Shown here one piece after another: positions 1 through 7,716 of a stretch of DNA of 64,000 nucleotides. The notes under the pieces were generated by a model. It saw nothing but the letters and a program-made list of their open reading frames with translations. It was not told the origin of the DNA and did not search any database. Where the stretch lies: contig NZ_JAUSZA010000001.1 in assembly GCF_030817215.1 (NCBI RefSeq), forward strand, positions 3,384,501 to 3,448,500, written 5' to 3'. The number at the start of each line of letters is the position of its first letter. The first letter of the stretch is position 1. The position numbers and the translations under genes were made by a program. This DNA comes from Paenibacillus sp. V4I3. GTDB taxonomy: Bacteria > Bacillota > Bacilli > Paenibacillales > NBRC-103111.

Positions 1-1
1 A

Positions 2-637
2 GGCGATAAGGCAGCTGTCAACACGCCAGAAGCGATACGCGGGTTCCAGATTTACGCGAATCTGCTTAAAAACTATGGTCCCCAAGGAACGCTGAATATG
101 AGCTGGCCTCAAGCAGCAGGGTTATTTGCACAGGGCAAATCGGCATTTTATGCGGAAACAGCTTCCATTTACAAAAATACAACGGACCCAGAGAAGTCGC
201 TGGTCAAAGATAATGTCGGTTTCGCTGTATTTCCAGCGGGATCCGCCGGGGCCAAACCTTACAGCATCGCAGCATGGTCGCTGGCGATGAATCCGAAAGC
301 GAAAAATAAAGATGCGGCTTGGGCATTTATGGAATGGGCCAGCAGTAAAGAGAATGTGCTCAAGATCCAACGCAGCGGTGTGTCGGGAGCCCGGAATTCG
401 GTATGGGCGATGAAGGAAGGCACCGAGACTTATCCGCCAGATCTGGCTGCAGCCATTCAGGAAACCATGAAGATCGGCGTCGGTTATAACGTACCGCAGG
501 TCATTAGTGTCGGTGAAGCGCGGGATGCCATCGGAAGCATAGCGGTTAAAGCCATGCTTGGCGAAGATATTAAAGCTGCTGCGGATCAAGCGAATCGCGA
601 ATTCCAAGCCATTATTGATAAAGATAAAACGAAGTAA
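2..637 (+). CDS. Sugar ABC transporter substrate-binding protein, C-terminal part (5' end outside window)
   Basis: The reading frame is open from the first bases of the window to a TAA at 637, giving about 211 residues that lack the lipoprotein signal and first lobe. The sequence has the composition of the second lobe of family-1 extracellular solute-binding proteins, including a stretch like PAGSAGAKPYSIAAWSLAMN and a lysine-rich end (IIDKDKTK). It is followed by a leaky terminator and two MalF/MalG-type permeases, so it should be the extracytoplasmic sugar receptor of that importer. Substrate cannot be read from the sequence. Confidence 0.85.
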   Translation, partial: GDKAAVNTPEAIRGFQIYANLLKNYGPQGTLNMSWPQAAGLFAQGKSAFYAETASIYKNTTDPEKSLVKDNVGFAVFPAGSAGAKPYSIAAWSLAMNPKAKNKDAAWAFMEWASSKENVLKIQRSGVSGARNSVWAMKEGTETYPPDLAAAIQETMKIGVGYNVPQVISVGEARDAIGSIAVKAMLGEDIKAAADQANREFQAIIDKDKTK

Positions 638-658
638 CCACCAATCAATTGAACGAGG

Positions 659-695
659 GCAAGCCTTAGATCGCTCTTAGGCTTGCTATTTTATT
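659..695 (+). terminator. Intercistronic terminator between binding protein and permease
   Basis: The arms GCAAGCCT (659) and AGGCTTGC (679-686) form a hairpin followed by TATTTTATT. It lies inside the transporter operon. Such hairpins commonly reduce read-through so that the binding protein is made in excess over the permeases. Confidence 0.7.
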
Positions 696-709
696 AAAAA
701 GGAGTCGGT

Positions 710-1594
710 ATGGTGTTAATGAATTGGTTAGATCGTCATCTTAGATGGGTGTTTACTTTACCGGCTGTTCTTTTTATTGGATTGATGGTTGCTTTTCCGA
801 TCATTTATACGGTCAAGATCAGTTTGTATGAATGGAGCATGTCAGCCATTTCGCCGCCCAAATGGGTGGCACTCGATAATTATACGTCTCTTTTGGCTAA
901 TGCTAAATTTTGGAATTCGGTTCGACTTACCTTTTATCACACCTCCGTCAGCATGGTTTTGGAAACGGTGTTAGGAGTAGCCGTCGCTTTGTTATTCTCC
1001 AGATCTTTCGCCGGACAGAAGGTCGTCAAGACGATCATGATGCTTCCCATGGTCGCAACGCCTGTATCCATCGGGTTGGTCTGGCTGCTGATCTATGAGC
1101 CTTCTATCGGTCTGGCAAACCAAATGATGCGAAAAGTCGGCTTGCCGACGAACGAGTGGCTTGCCTCGATCACGCAAGTGATCCCTTCGCTCATCGTCAT
1201 TGACGTTTGGGAGTGGACGCCGTTGATCGCATTGATTGTGATCGCGGGGCTTGCCACGCTTCCTTCGGACCCGTATGAATCGGCCGATGTGGATGGAGCT
1301 TCTTCGCTGCAGAAACTAGTTCATATCACACTGCCGCTGCTCATGCCGACCATATTAACAGCCGTCATTCTGCGAATGATTGACTTGCTTAAAACCTTCG
1401 ATACCATCTACGCGACGACCCAGGGCGGACCTAATTTTGCTTCGCAGACACTTAACTTGATGATCTTCGATTTGGCGTTCGTTAATTTTAAGTTAGGCTC
1501 CGCGTCGGCCCTGCTGATTATGTTCTTTCTCCTCATCATGCTCATGATCCTGTTACTAATGGCGATTCGGAAAAGGCTGGGTGGACTCCAATGA
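710..1594 (+). CDS. Carbohydrate ABC transporter permease, MalF/UgpA type
   Basis: This 294-residue inner-membrane permease has about six hydrophobic segments. The cytoplasmic EAA-type coupling loop appears near residues 190-215 (ESADVDGASSLQKL followed by ITLPLL), the site where the ATPase docks. AAAAAGGAG precedes the ATG at 710; an ATG at 719 is an alternative. It overlaps the next permease by four bases (ATGA). Together they form the membrane channel of a CUT1-family sugar importer. No ATPase gene is adjacent, as is usual for this group, which shares an MsmX-like ATPase encoded elsewhere. Confidence 0.9.
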   Translation: MVLMNWLDRHLRWVFTLPAVLFIGLMVAFPIIYTVKISLYEWSMSAISPPKWVALDNYTSLLANAKFWNSVRLTFYHTSVSMVLETVLGVAVALLFSRSFAGQKVVKTIMMLPMVATPVSIGLVWLLIYEPSIGLANQMMRKVGLPTNEWLASITQVIPSLIVIDVWEWTPLIALIVIAGLATLPSDPYESADVDGASSLQKLVHITLPLLMPTILTAVILRMIDLLKTFDTIYATTQGGPNFASQTLNLMIFDLAFVNFKLGSASALLIMFFLLIMLMILLLMAIRKRLGGLQ

Positions 1595-2406
1595 GGCAAT
1601 CGACTGTGGTGCGTATAAACTTTACGCTTGTGAATATCCTGGTACTTCTGTTTTTTCTGTTCCCTTTCTTATGGATGCTGTCCGCCTCATTTAAAATGCA
1701 AGTTCAGGTGTTATCCTCACAGCACTTGTTTATGTTTACACCGACGGTTAAAAACTATATCACCGTATTTAAAGAATACGACTACTTGAAATACATTATA
1801 AACAGCTTCTCCGTAGCCACCGTTTCTACCGCCGGGTCGCTTCTGCTTGGACTGCCGGCCGCATACGCCATTGCCAGATACCGGATGCAATATTTTGCAG
1901 TGACCATCCTGATCGCCAAAATTATTCCGGGTATTACCTACTTGGTTCCTTGGTATATCCTGTTCAATAAGCTCCATCTGGTGGATACGTACACGGGCCT
2001 TGTGCTTAGCCATATGGTGATCGGTCTGCCTTTTATCATGTGGGTCATGCTTCCTTTTTTTGAGACGTTTCCGAAGGAAGTGGAAGAGTCCTCGTGGATC
2101 GACGGAAACTCCAAAATCCGCACCTTTTTCCAGATGGTTCTGCCAGTTTCCATGCCAGGCATAGTGACATCGTCGCTGCTGGCGTTCATTTTCTCATGGA
2201 ACAACTTTATGTTCTCGCTGATTTTAGCAGGGGAAAAAACAAAGCCGCTTCCGATTGCCGTGTTCAACTTCATCTCCGGCAACGCCATCAACTGGGGGGC
2301 ATTAATGGCAGCGGCTTGCATAATCACGCTTCCGGTCGTAGTGATCGCCTTATTTGCGCAAAAATATATCGTTAGCGGATTATCGGCAGGAGCCGTGAAA
2401 GGATAG
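1591..2406 (+). CDS. Carbohydrate ABC transporter permease, MalG type
   Basis: A 271-residue permease with six membrane segments and the EAA-type loop (VEESSWIDGNSKIRTFFQMV). Its ATG overlaps the stop of the upstream permease (ATGA, 1591-1594), indicating translational coupling. It completes the binding protein-permease-permease set. About 170 bp without a gene separates it from the sensor kinase. Confidence 0.92.
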   Translation: MRQSTVVRINFTLVNILVLLFFLFPFLWMLSASFKMQVQVLSSQHLFMFTPTVKNYITVFKEYDYLKYIINSFSVATVSTAGSLLLGLPAAYAIARYRMQYFAVTILIAKIIPGITYLVPWYILFNKLHLVDTYTGLVLSHMVIGLPFIMWVMLPFFETFPKEVEESSWIDGNSKIRTFFQMVLPVSMPGIVTSSLLAFIFSWNNFMFSLILAGEKTKPLPIAVFNFISGNAINWGALMAAACIITLPVVVIALFAQKYIVSGLSAGAVKG

Positions 2407-2575
2407 TTAACGTTACAGACGAGACGGAAGCTATAGTGAAAATTTAATGCCAGGCGCCTCCAAAGAGATCGTCCTGGATTGCTTCGAGACTTACCGCGTG
2501 AAATAAGCTCATTGTGCTCCCATCGTTTCACTTGTTCAAGTATAATAGATTCACAAGGAATGAGGAGCGTTGGGT

Positions 2576-4288
2576 ATGAAGCACAGGTGGAATACATTTA
2601 GTAAAATGGTTTTGCTGATTGTCTTATTATTGATGCCGATCGGGTTGATATATAGTTACACGAACCATACTTCCGTTAAAGTCATCGAACAAGAACTACT
2701 TGAGAAGAGCTTGAAGCGGCTTTCCTTCCTAACAAGCCAGATGGATAATATCGTAGACCAGCTTACCATTTCATCGATTATTGTAAGCAGAGACGCTTCG
2801 ATAAATGCGCCGGGGGCTCTTGGAAGCAGCTCCGATGCGTTTAAACAGTTGGAACTGCAAGAGGAAATTGTCCAAAAATTAAATTTGCTGAGCGCCTCCA
2901 GCAGGTGGGACAATCGGTTAATCATCTACTTGCCGAAGGCCAAGCAGGTACTGTCGAACGATTATAAGACCGTCTACAACGACGAATATGTAAAGAATCT
3001 ATCGACCAGGTTCTGGCAGTACCATCCCGATCCTACTGGGGGCAATGCCTACTTCACTAAGGCGGTCATGAGTCCGCTTCTTGTGAATAAAGGCTTGTTG
3101 GAAGCCGAATCCGTGGTTGAGGTTCAGTTTACCGAGAGCAACCTGGTTCGGGTGCTGAAGGATTATCAATATGACGGTAGGTCCAATCCATTTTTTTATA
3201 AGCCGCTATTCGAACCGATTATGGATAAAACGGGCGATTCCAGTGTAACACAGCAAATCATCGCCATATTAAACCGGGAACCGCTTGATGAAGACGGTCA
3301 TCGTATTGTTGAAATTAATCACGAACAATATATGGTGTACTACGTGCGTTCGAAAAGCCTGGGCTGGCATGTCGTTGATTATTTGCCGCTTAAAGAAGTG
3401 CTTGCTCCGATCACCAAGAGCCGAAATTGGTTTTACGCGACGATTGTCTTGATGCTGTTGATCAGCCTCTTGGCTACCGTATTTCTGTACAGGCAGGTCC
3501 AACTCCCGATCCAATTGCTGCTGCGAGGGGTTATGAAGCTGCAGACGGGATCGTTCTCCCATCGAATTAATTATCATCCGAGGAATGAGTTTGATTATTT
3601 GTTTAACCGATTTAATGAAATGGCGGAGGAAATCCAACGACTGCTCGAAAATGTATACGTGGAAAACATCCGGTTTCGAGACGCTAAATTGAAGCATTTA
3701 CAATCGCAGATTAATCCGCATTTTTTGTCCAACTGCATGTTTTTCATTAAAAATATGATCGCCATCGACGATAAACAGGCTGCCACCTCTATGGTTTTGA
3801 ATTTGTCGGAATATTTTCGTTACATCACGATGCTGGAGCATACGCTTACAACCCTTCGCGAGGAATTGAAGCTGATTGAAAATTATTTAACGATCCAAAA
3901 TTTGCGTATGGAACGATTTCATTACGAAATCGATATTCCGGAGGAAATGCTTGACCTGCAAATTCCAAGACTGATGGTTCAGCCTATCATTGAAAATACA
4001 ATTATCCATGGGATCGAGAAAAAGGAGCAATACGGAATCATTATTATTTCCGGCGAGTGGTCCGAAGGTGTCTGCCGCATCCATATCGATGATAATGGGG
4101 TAGGGCTTTCTGATCAGCAGTTAATTGAGCTGGAACAAAAGATGTCAAGTCCGCATGATCAGGAAGCTGGATGCGGGTTATGGAACGTTCACCAAAGGCT
4201 TGCCTATCAGTTTGATCAACAATCTGGCCTTATGTTTTCGCATTCTACGCTCGGAGGACTGAGAGTTGCTATCCAGTGGAATGTTTGA
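2576..4288 (+). CDS. Sensor histidine kinase, YesM-like (His_kinase family)
   Basis: About 570 residues: an N-terminal membrane anchor, a large extracytoplasmic sensor region, a second membrane segment (WFYATIVLMLLISLLATVFL), a HAMP-like stretch and a C-terminal kinase. The phospho-acceptor motif is QINPHFLSN, the N-box is IENTIIHGIEKKE, and ATP-lid motifs are DDNGVGLS and GCGLWNV. A TTG at 2570 also opens the frame, but GAGGAG at 2562-2567 is correctly spaced only for the ATG at 2576. A TATAAT at 2541 may be its -10 box. With the downstream regulator it probably senses the sugar and controls the upstream importer. Confidence 0.92.
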   Translation: MKHRWNTFSKMVLLIVLLLMPIGLIYSYTNHTSVKVIEQELLEKSLKRLSFLTSQMDNIVDQLTISSIIVSRDASINAPGALGSSSDAFKQLELQEEIVQKLNLLSASSRWDNRLIIYLPKAKQVLSNDYKTVYNDEYVKNLSTRFWQYHPDPTGGNAYFTKAVMSPLLVNKGLLEAESVVEVQFTESNLVRVLKDYQYDGRSNPFFYKPLFEPIMDKTGDSSVTQQIIAILNREPLDEDGHRIVEINHEQYMVYYVRSKSLGWHVVDYLPLKEVLAPITKSRNWFYATIVLMLLISLLATVFLYRQVQLPIQLLLRGVMKLQTGSFSHRINYHPRNEFDYLFNRFNEMAEEIQRLLENVYVENIRFRDAKLKHLQSQINPHFLSNCMFFIKNMIAIDDKQAATSMVLNLSEYFRYITMLEHTLTTLREELKLIENYLTIQNLRMERFHYEIDIPEEMLDLQIPRLMVQPIIENTIIHGIEKKEQYGIIIISGEWSEGVCRIHIDDNGVGLSDQQLIELEQKMSSPHDQEAGCGLWNVHQRLAYQFDQQSGLMFSHSTLGGLRVAIQWNV

Positions 4289-4324
4289 GCAGAGTAGGCA
4301 CCAAAGGAGGAGGATGTTGACAAC

Positions 4325-5932
4325 ATGCTGGAATTACTTTTAGTAGACGATGAGATGAGTGTAGTAGAGACCTTGGCTGTCACCATTCCTTGGGCAGAGA
4401 TAGGGATTGGAACGATACATAAAGCTTATTCGGCTTCGGAAGCGCTCGACATTGTCAATATTCATCCGATTGATATTGCGATAACCGATATCGGAATGCC
4501 TGGAATGGACGGGCTTGAGCTAACAAGAAGCATCTATAAGCATTGGAAGCATATCAAATGCATTTTGCTTACGGCACATGCGGACTTCAAATATGCCCAG
4601 ACTGCGATCAAGAACAACATTTGCGATTATTTGCTAAAGCCGGTAAGCGACAAGGAATTAATTGAGAGAGTGTCTTCGGTTGTTCAAACGATTCGAACAG
4701 AACGGGAAAGCAATAACGCCTATCAACGGGCGATGAAAGCGATGCGCGATCATTTGCCTCGACTTCGAGGGGAGCTTCTGTACGATCTGCTTCAGGGAAA
4801 ACGGGTATCTACAGAAAAGTTGGTTGAAAAAATTCATTTGCTCGAAGTGCCGGTTCAGGTAAATGACAGTATAGTCATGATCATGATCCGGTTCAAGGAT
4901 CAATTCTCTGACTTAGATCCGTTTGAAATGTCCTTGATGGAGTTCGCGATCGTGAATATGGCGCAGGAAACGTTGGAGGAGTATTTTAACGTTTGGTTCT
5001 GCAAGGATGTGCATGAATATCTCGTGCTGGCCGTGACTCCCAAGTCTTCAGATGATCCGCAGTCTCATGTGAATCGGCTTACGCAACAGCTGCAAAGGAA
5101 CATTGAGCATTTTTTGAAAAAGAAGGTGTCCATCCTTCTGGGACAATGGGGTGTATTTCCAGAGGACATCACCAAATTATATAACCACATGCTCCAAATT
5201 TTCAGTATGAGACTGGGCCAAGAGAAGGACCTGCCGGTTTATATTATGGACGATTCAGAGGTTCCCGAGGTCAGAACCCTGTTAAGTCTTTATGAGCCTC
5301 CTGCGCTCCTGCACTTAATGGAAGCCGGACATTGGGAAGTTGCCTCGTTAAAGATCTCCAGTATTATAGAAGAACTGGAAGCGGATTGGAGCGATTCTTC
5401 GGAGCACATGTTGGAAGCTTTTTTTGCTTTTTTTGCAGCCTTTTCTTATCTTGCTCACAAGAATGGTAAGAAGCTAGCAGACTTGATCGATGATGACTAC
5501 GTGCGAGGAAAAGAATTAATACCTGCCAAAACAGTGAAGCATTTAACCGATTGGACCTTGAGAGTATTCGAGAAATTCAAGCAACAAGCCGTGAATGAAC
5601 ATCGCAGCGCCAGAATGGTTGCCGTGAAGGAGGCACAAAAATTTATTTTGTCTCATCTCTCGGGCGATATTTCTTTGCAAACCATTTCAGAGCATCTGCA
5701 GATGCATCCTGCTTATTTATCCCGGATTTATAAATTGGAGACAGGTGAAAATCTGAGTGATTACATCACAAGGTTGAAAATGGAATATTCACAGCGATTG
5801 CTCAAGCACAGCTCTAAAAAAATTTATGAAGTGGCGATTGAAGCGGGCTATCAAAATCCGCATTATTTCATAAAATTGTTCAAAAAGCATTATGGCTTGA
5901 CCCCGCAAGAATACCGAAATTCGACAGTATAG
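4325..5932 (+). CDS. Response regulator, AraC-type DNA-binding (YesN-like)
   Basis: 535 residues. An N-terminal receiver domain has the acidic pair VDDE near residue 8, phospho-acceptor Asp55 (ITDIGMPGMDG), the switch Thr in LLTAHAD and Lys in LLKPVS. A long linker follows, then a C-terminal AraC double helix-turn-helix (about residues 430-530) ending with the typical HYFIKLFKKHYGLTPQEYR. AAGGAGGAGG precedes the start. Known partners of YesM kinases activate adjacent sugar transport genes, and that is inferred here. Confidence 0.93.
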   Translation: MLELLLVDDEMSVVETLAVTIPWAEIGIGTIHKAYSASEALDIVNIHPIDIAITDIGMPGMDGLELTRSIYKHWKHIKCILLTAHADFKYAQTAIKNNICDYLLKPVSDKELIERVSSVVQTIRTERESNNAYQRAMKAMRDHLPRLRGELLYDLLQGKRVSTEKLVEKIHLLEVPVQVNDSIVMIMIRFKDQFSDLDPFEMSLMEFAIVNMAQETLEEYFNVWFCKDVHEYLVLAVTPKSSDDPQSHVNRLTQQLQRNIEHFLKKKVSILLGQWGVFPEDITKLYNHMLQIFSMRLGQEKDLPVYIMDDSEVPEVRTLLSLYEPPALLHLMEAGHWEVASLKISSIIEELEADWSDSSEHMLEAFFAFFAAFSYLAHKNGKKLADLIDDDYVRGKELIPAKTVKHLTDWTLRVFEKFKQQAVNEHRSARMVAVKEAQKFILSHLSGDISLQTISEHLQMHPAYLSRIYKLETGENLSDYITRLKMEYSQRLLKHSSKKIYEVAIEAGYQNPHYFIKLFKKHYGLTPQEYRNSTV

Positions 5933-6159
5933 GAGTGTTGGGAGTAGTAGCATTGCATTAAGGTAACACGTGCTATGAAGCTAGACGAGAAGATGAATGC
6001 AATCCCTCCGACCGCATCCCAGATTTACAAGCATGAAACCCTTGATATATTTACGTTGATTCGTGTTCACATCGTCAAAAGGTTGTGTACAACAAGCAAC
6101 GCGCTCATAAATTTGAATTGAATTTCATCAAAGTAAAAGTAATAAATGCTAAATAAAAA

Positions 6160-6192
6160 ATAACCCCATTCTTTTTTGAGGATGGGGTTATT
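6160..6192 (-). terminator. Terminator of the XRE regulator gene
   Basis: The inverted repeat AATAACCCCAT / ATGGGGTTATT spans 6160-6192 and overlaps the stop codon of the minus-strand regulator. An A-rich run on the plus strand gives a U-tract in the minus direction. Confidence 0.7.
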
Positions 6193-6532
6193 AATCTTTA
6201 AATACTTCTTTAATAATAACTTTCGCTTTCTTCACATCACGTATATTATGCCTCAAGAGGATATCTACAATTTCCTGAATTTCCTCTTCTTTTTCACTTA
6301 ATTTGGTTTTGATATTTTTAGAATAACTGAATAACTCGTGGACTTCGATATCTAACGCATCTGCGATCTTTGCTAAATTAAGCATGGAGATATTTTTCTC
6401 AGCTCTTTCAATACCACTGATATAAGAGAAATGGAACCCTGCTATTTCACCTAGTTGCTCTTGGAAAAGCCCTTTTTCCTTACGATAATCCCTTATCCGA
6501 GATCCAATATATTTCAAAATGTGATCAGACAT
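6191..6532 (-). CDS. XRE/SinR-like transcriptional repressor
   Basis: 113 residues with a Cro/cI-type helix-turn-helix at about residues 7-62 (RIRDYRKEKGLFQEQLGEIA, then FHFSYISGIERAEKNISM). The short charged C-terminus may mediate dimerisation. AAGAGGTG precedes the ATG at 6532. It is divergent from a 38-codon peptide gene at 6694, sharing a 161-bp AT-rich intergenic region, so it is a plausible repressor of that peptide gene. Target and signal are unknown. Confidence 0.85.
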   Translation of the reverse strand: MSDHILKYIGSRIRDYRKEKGLFQEQLGEIAGFHFSYISGIERAEKNISMLNLAKIADALDIEVHELFSYSKNIKTKLSEKEEEIQEIVDILLRHNIRDVKKAKVIIKEVFKD

Positions 6533-6693
6533 TTATACACCTCTTATATGAAGTGTAGACAAAGAAAAAAAGAAGAGACATACGTTGTTTTATATCAAAA
6601 CTTGTAATGATATTCATATGTATCAAATCTATTGGTTGAGTCAATAATATTACAAGATAGATTAATAGATTTAAGATAGAGAGGTGAAGAAAA

Positions 6694-6810
6694 ATGATTT
6701 TAGAAAAATTACTACCGCTGGATACTGCTAGGAAAACTAGTGAGGGAATTAATTACAACGGTCAGATTTACACGACTCCGATTGCAATTAAGGAGCTTAG
6801 CTGGGTCTAA
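6694..6810 (+). CDS. Small peptide of 38 residues, unknown function
   Basis: A strong ribosome site (GAGAGGTGAAG, 6679-6689) lies five bases before the ATG. The peptide begins MILEKLLPLDTARKTSEG and ends KELSWV. There is no cysteine and no secretion signal. It is transcribed divergently from an XRE repressor and followed within 35 bp by a GC-rich terminator, so it looks like a self-contained regulated unit. A signalling peptide, RiPP precursor or regulator antagonist are all possible. I recognise no family. Confidence 0.5.
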   Translation: MILEKLLPLDTARKTSEGINYNGQIYTTPIAIKELSWV

Positions 6811-6828
6811 CGGTAATATTTAATTTAT

Positions 6829-6917
6829 AATGAAACAAAATAAACGGAGCCACGCGGGTTTGCGGGCTCCGTTTTACATTTAATTATGAAACATCACATT
6901 TATTTTTTTTTTTTTTT
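6829..6917 (+). repeat. Direct-repeat copy 1: terminator plus poly-T block
   Basis: The block holds a terminator (ACGGAGCC...GGCTCCGTTTT, 6844-6876), then ATTTAATTATGAAACATCACAT and a long T run. It recurs nearly unchanged at 16021-16106. The two copies bracket a 9.2-kb island containing a transposon and a partition operon. This copy also terminates the small peptide gene. Confidence 0.75.
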
Positions 6918-6986
6918 TGTGGTGTCAGAATTATTGAGAAATTTATTAAAATCGATGAGAGAGCAATTTCAAAATTGTTGAGAAAT
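6918..6986 (+). mobile_element. End of an older, related element (target of the 7.4-kb insertion)
   Basis: The segment starts TGTGGTGTCA and is homologous over about 70 bp to the left end of the intact element that follows it. It contains transposase-site-like motifs (TTTCAAAATTG and TGAGAAAT) and the first copy of a 30-bp repeat (6934-6963). The second copy of that repeat begins at 6978 and is interrupted by the insertion at 6987. This implies an older element, now mostly lost, whose continuation lies after 14381. Confidence 0.65.
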
Positions 6987-7052
6987 TGTGTGGTGTCATA
7001 TTTATTGAGAAAATTTTCAGAATTTGTGAGAACGTAATTTCAAAATTGATGA
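6987..7052 (+). repeat. Left-end transposase-site repeats
   Basis: Three successive motifs are visible in the first 70 bp of the element: GTGTCATATTTATTGAGAAA at the terminus, then TTTTCAGAATTTGTGAGAAC, then ATTTCAAAATTGATGAGAAA. They share the core TCAnAATTnnTGAGAA and the same orientation, as expected for an array of transposase-binding sites. Confidence 0.7.
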
Positions 7053-7129
7053 GAAATATACAATTATGCATGAATATACATTTAAAATATTTAGGGTTGA
7101 TATAAGAAAAATAAGGCATGGGCTACTGA

Positions 7130-7368
7130 AGAAATGGAGCAAATGTTGTACGTCTGCTTATGACGATAAGCGAGCAGACCGGGGGCAAAAAAGGATTGAC
7201 TATTGTATAGCCGGTTATGTTCGGCTTCTCAGCCGGTAGCTCGGCGTTCGTCCTTCCGAGGAACTAATTCACTTATACGATTCGTTGGTGAGAGGGTTCG
7301 CCGACAGAAAACAAATAATTTAGTCAGTTAAAAAAACCGCGAAGGCTTGATGCTACGCGTTTTTTTTC
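7130..7368 (+). other. Structured non-coding stretch ending in a terminator, upstream of the SLH gene
   Basis: This lies in the 660-bp gene-poor left part of the element. It holds a stem with arms GCTTAT/ATAAGC extended by GTCT/AGAC (about 7148-7177) and two short GCCG/CGGC hairpins (about 7203-7245). A terminator-like AAAAAACCGCG...CGCGTTTTTTTT lies at 7330-7368. It could be a small RNA or a regulatory leader. I tried to fit c-di-GMP-I, c-di-GMP-II and ydaO consensus sequences and could not, so no riboswitch class is claimed. Confidence 0.35.
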
Positions 7369-7432
7369 TAGTTATGGACATTTCTTTCATTATTCTTTTA
7401 TTTGGCTTTAGTAAACTTATAAAAGTGATGAT

Positions 7433-7597
7433 TTGAAATTTATTAAAGCTAAGAGGGGTAAAACAACGATAAAGCTGATTCCAAAAACGTATATGTTAGT
7501 CTATAGTTCTACGGTTTATGGTGTATTTTGCGGTGAAAGCGAGTTTGCTCATGTAGAAGGAGATCCGCGAAACGGGTTCAAACTTTTTGTCATGTGA
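7433..7597 (+). pseudogene. Short basic ORF, probably frameshifted
   Basis: A TTG-started frame of 54 codons (FIKAKRGKTTIKLIPKTYM... to a TGA at 7595). A plausible continuation exists in another frame (VVTKYGEYISLQRQFFTALG...KKN, stop at about 7682). Joined, they would give a small basic protein of about 85 residues. No ribosome site is evident and no family was recognised. Confidence 0.25.
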
Positions 7598-7716
7598 AGG
7601 TTGTCACGAAATACGGCGAGTACATATCGTTACAAAGGCAATTTTTTACGGCTCTTGGCAAGGTTGGACATAAGAAAAATTAATTTTGATTTATTATTGA
7701 TGGGAGCGAGTTGTAA

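Noticed and set aside
1938..2597. 219-codon minus-strand frame opposite the MalG permease
   Set aside because: The permease on the plus strand is unambiguous and coupled to its neighbour; the antisense frame shows no family features.
6918..6927. Outer TGTGGTGTCA taken as the left end of the intact element
   Set aside because: The flank there is TTTTT, which does not match GAAAT at the right end. The end at 6987 gives both a better terminal match and the 5-bp duplication.
7130..7260. c-di-GMP riboswitch before the surface-protein gene
   Set aside because: The GGGGGCAAAAAAGG segment looked suggestive, but the conserved core and receptor stems of class I or II could not be placed.
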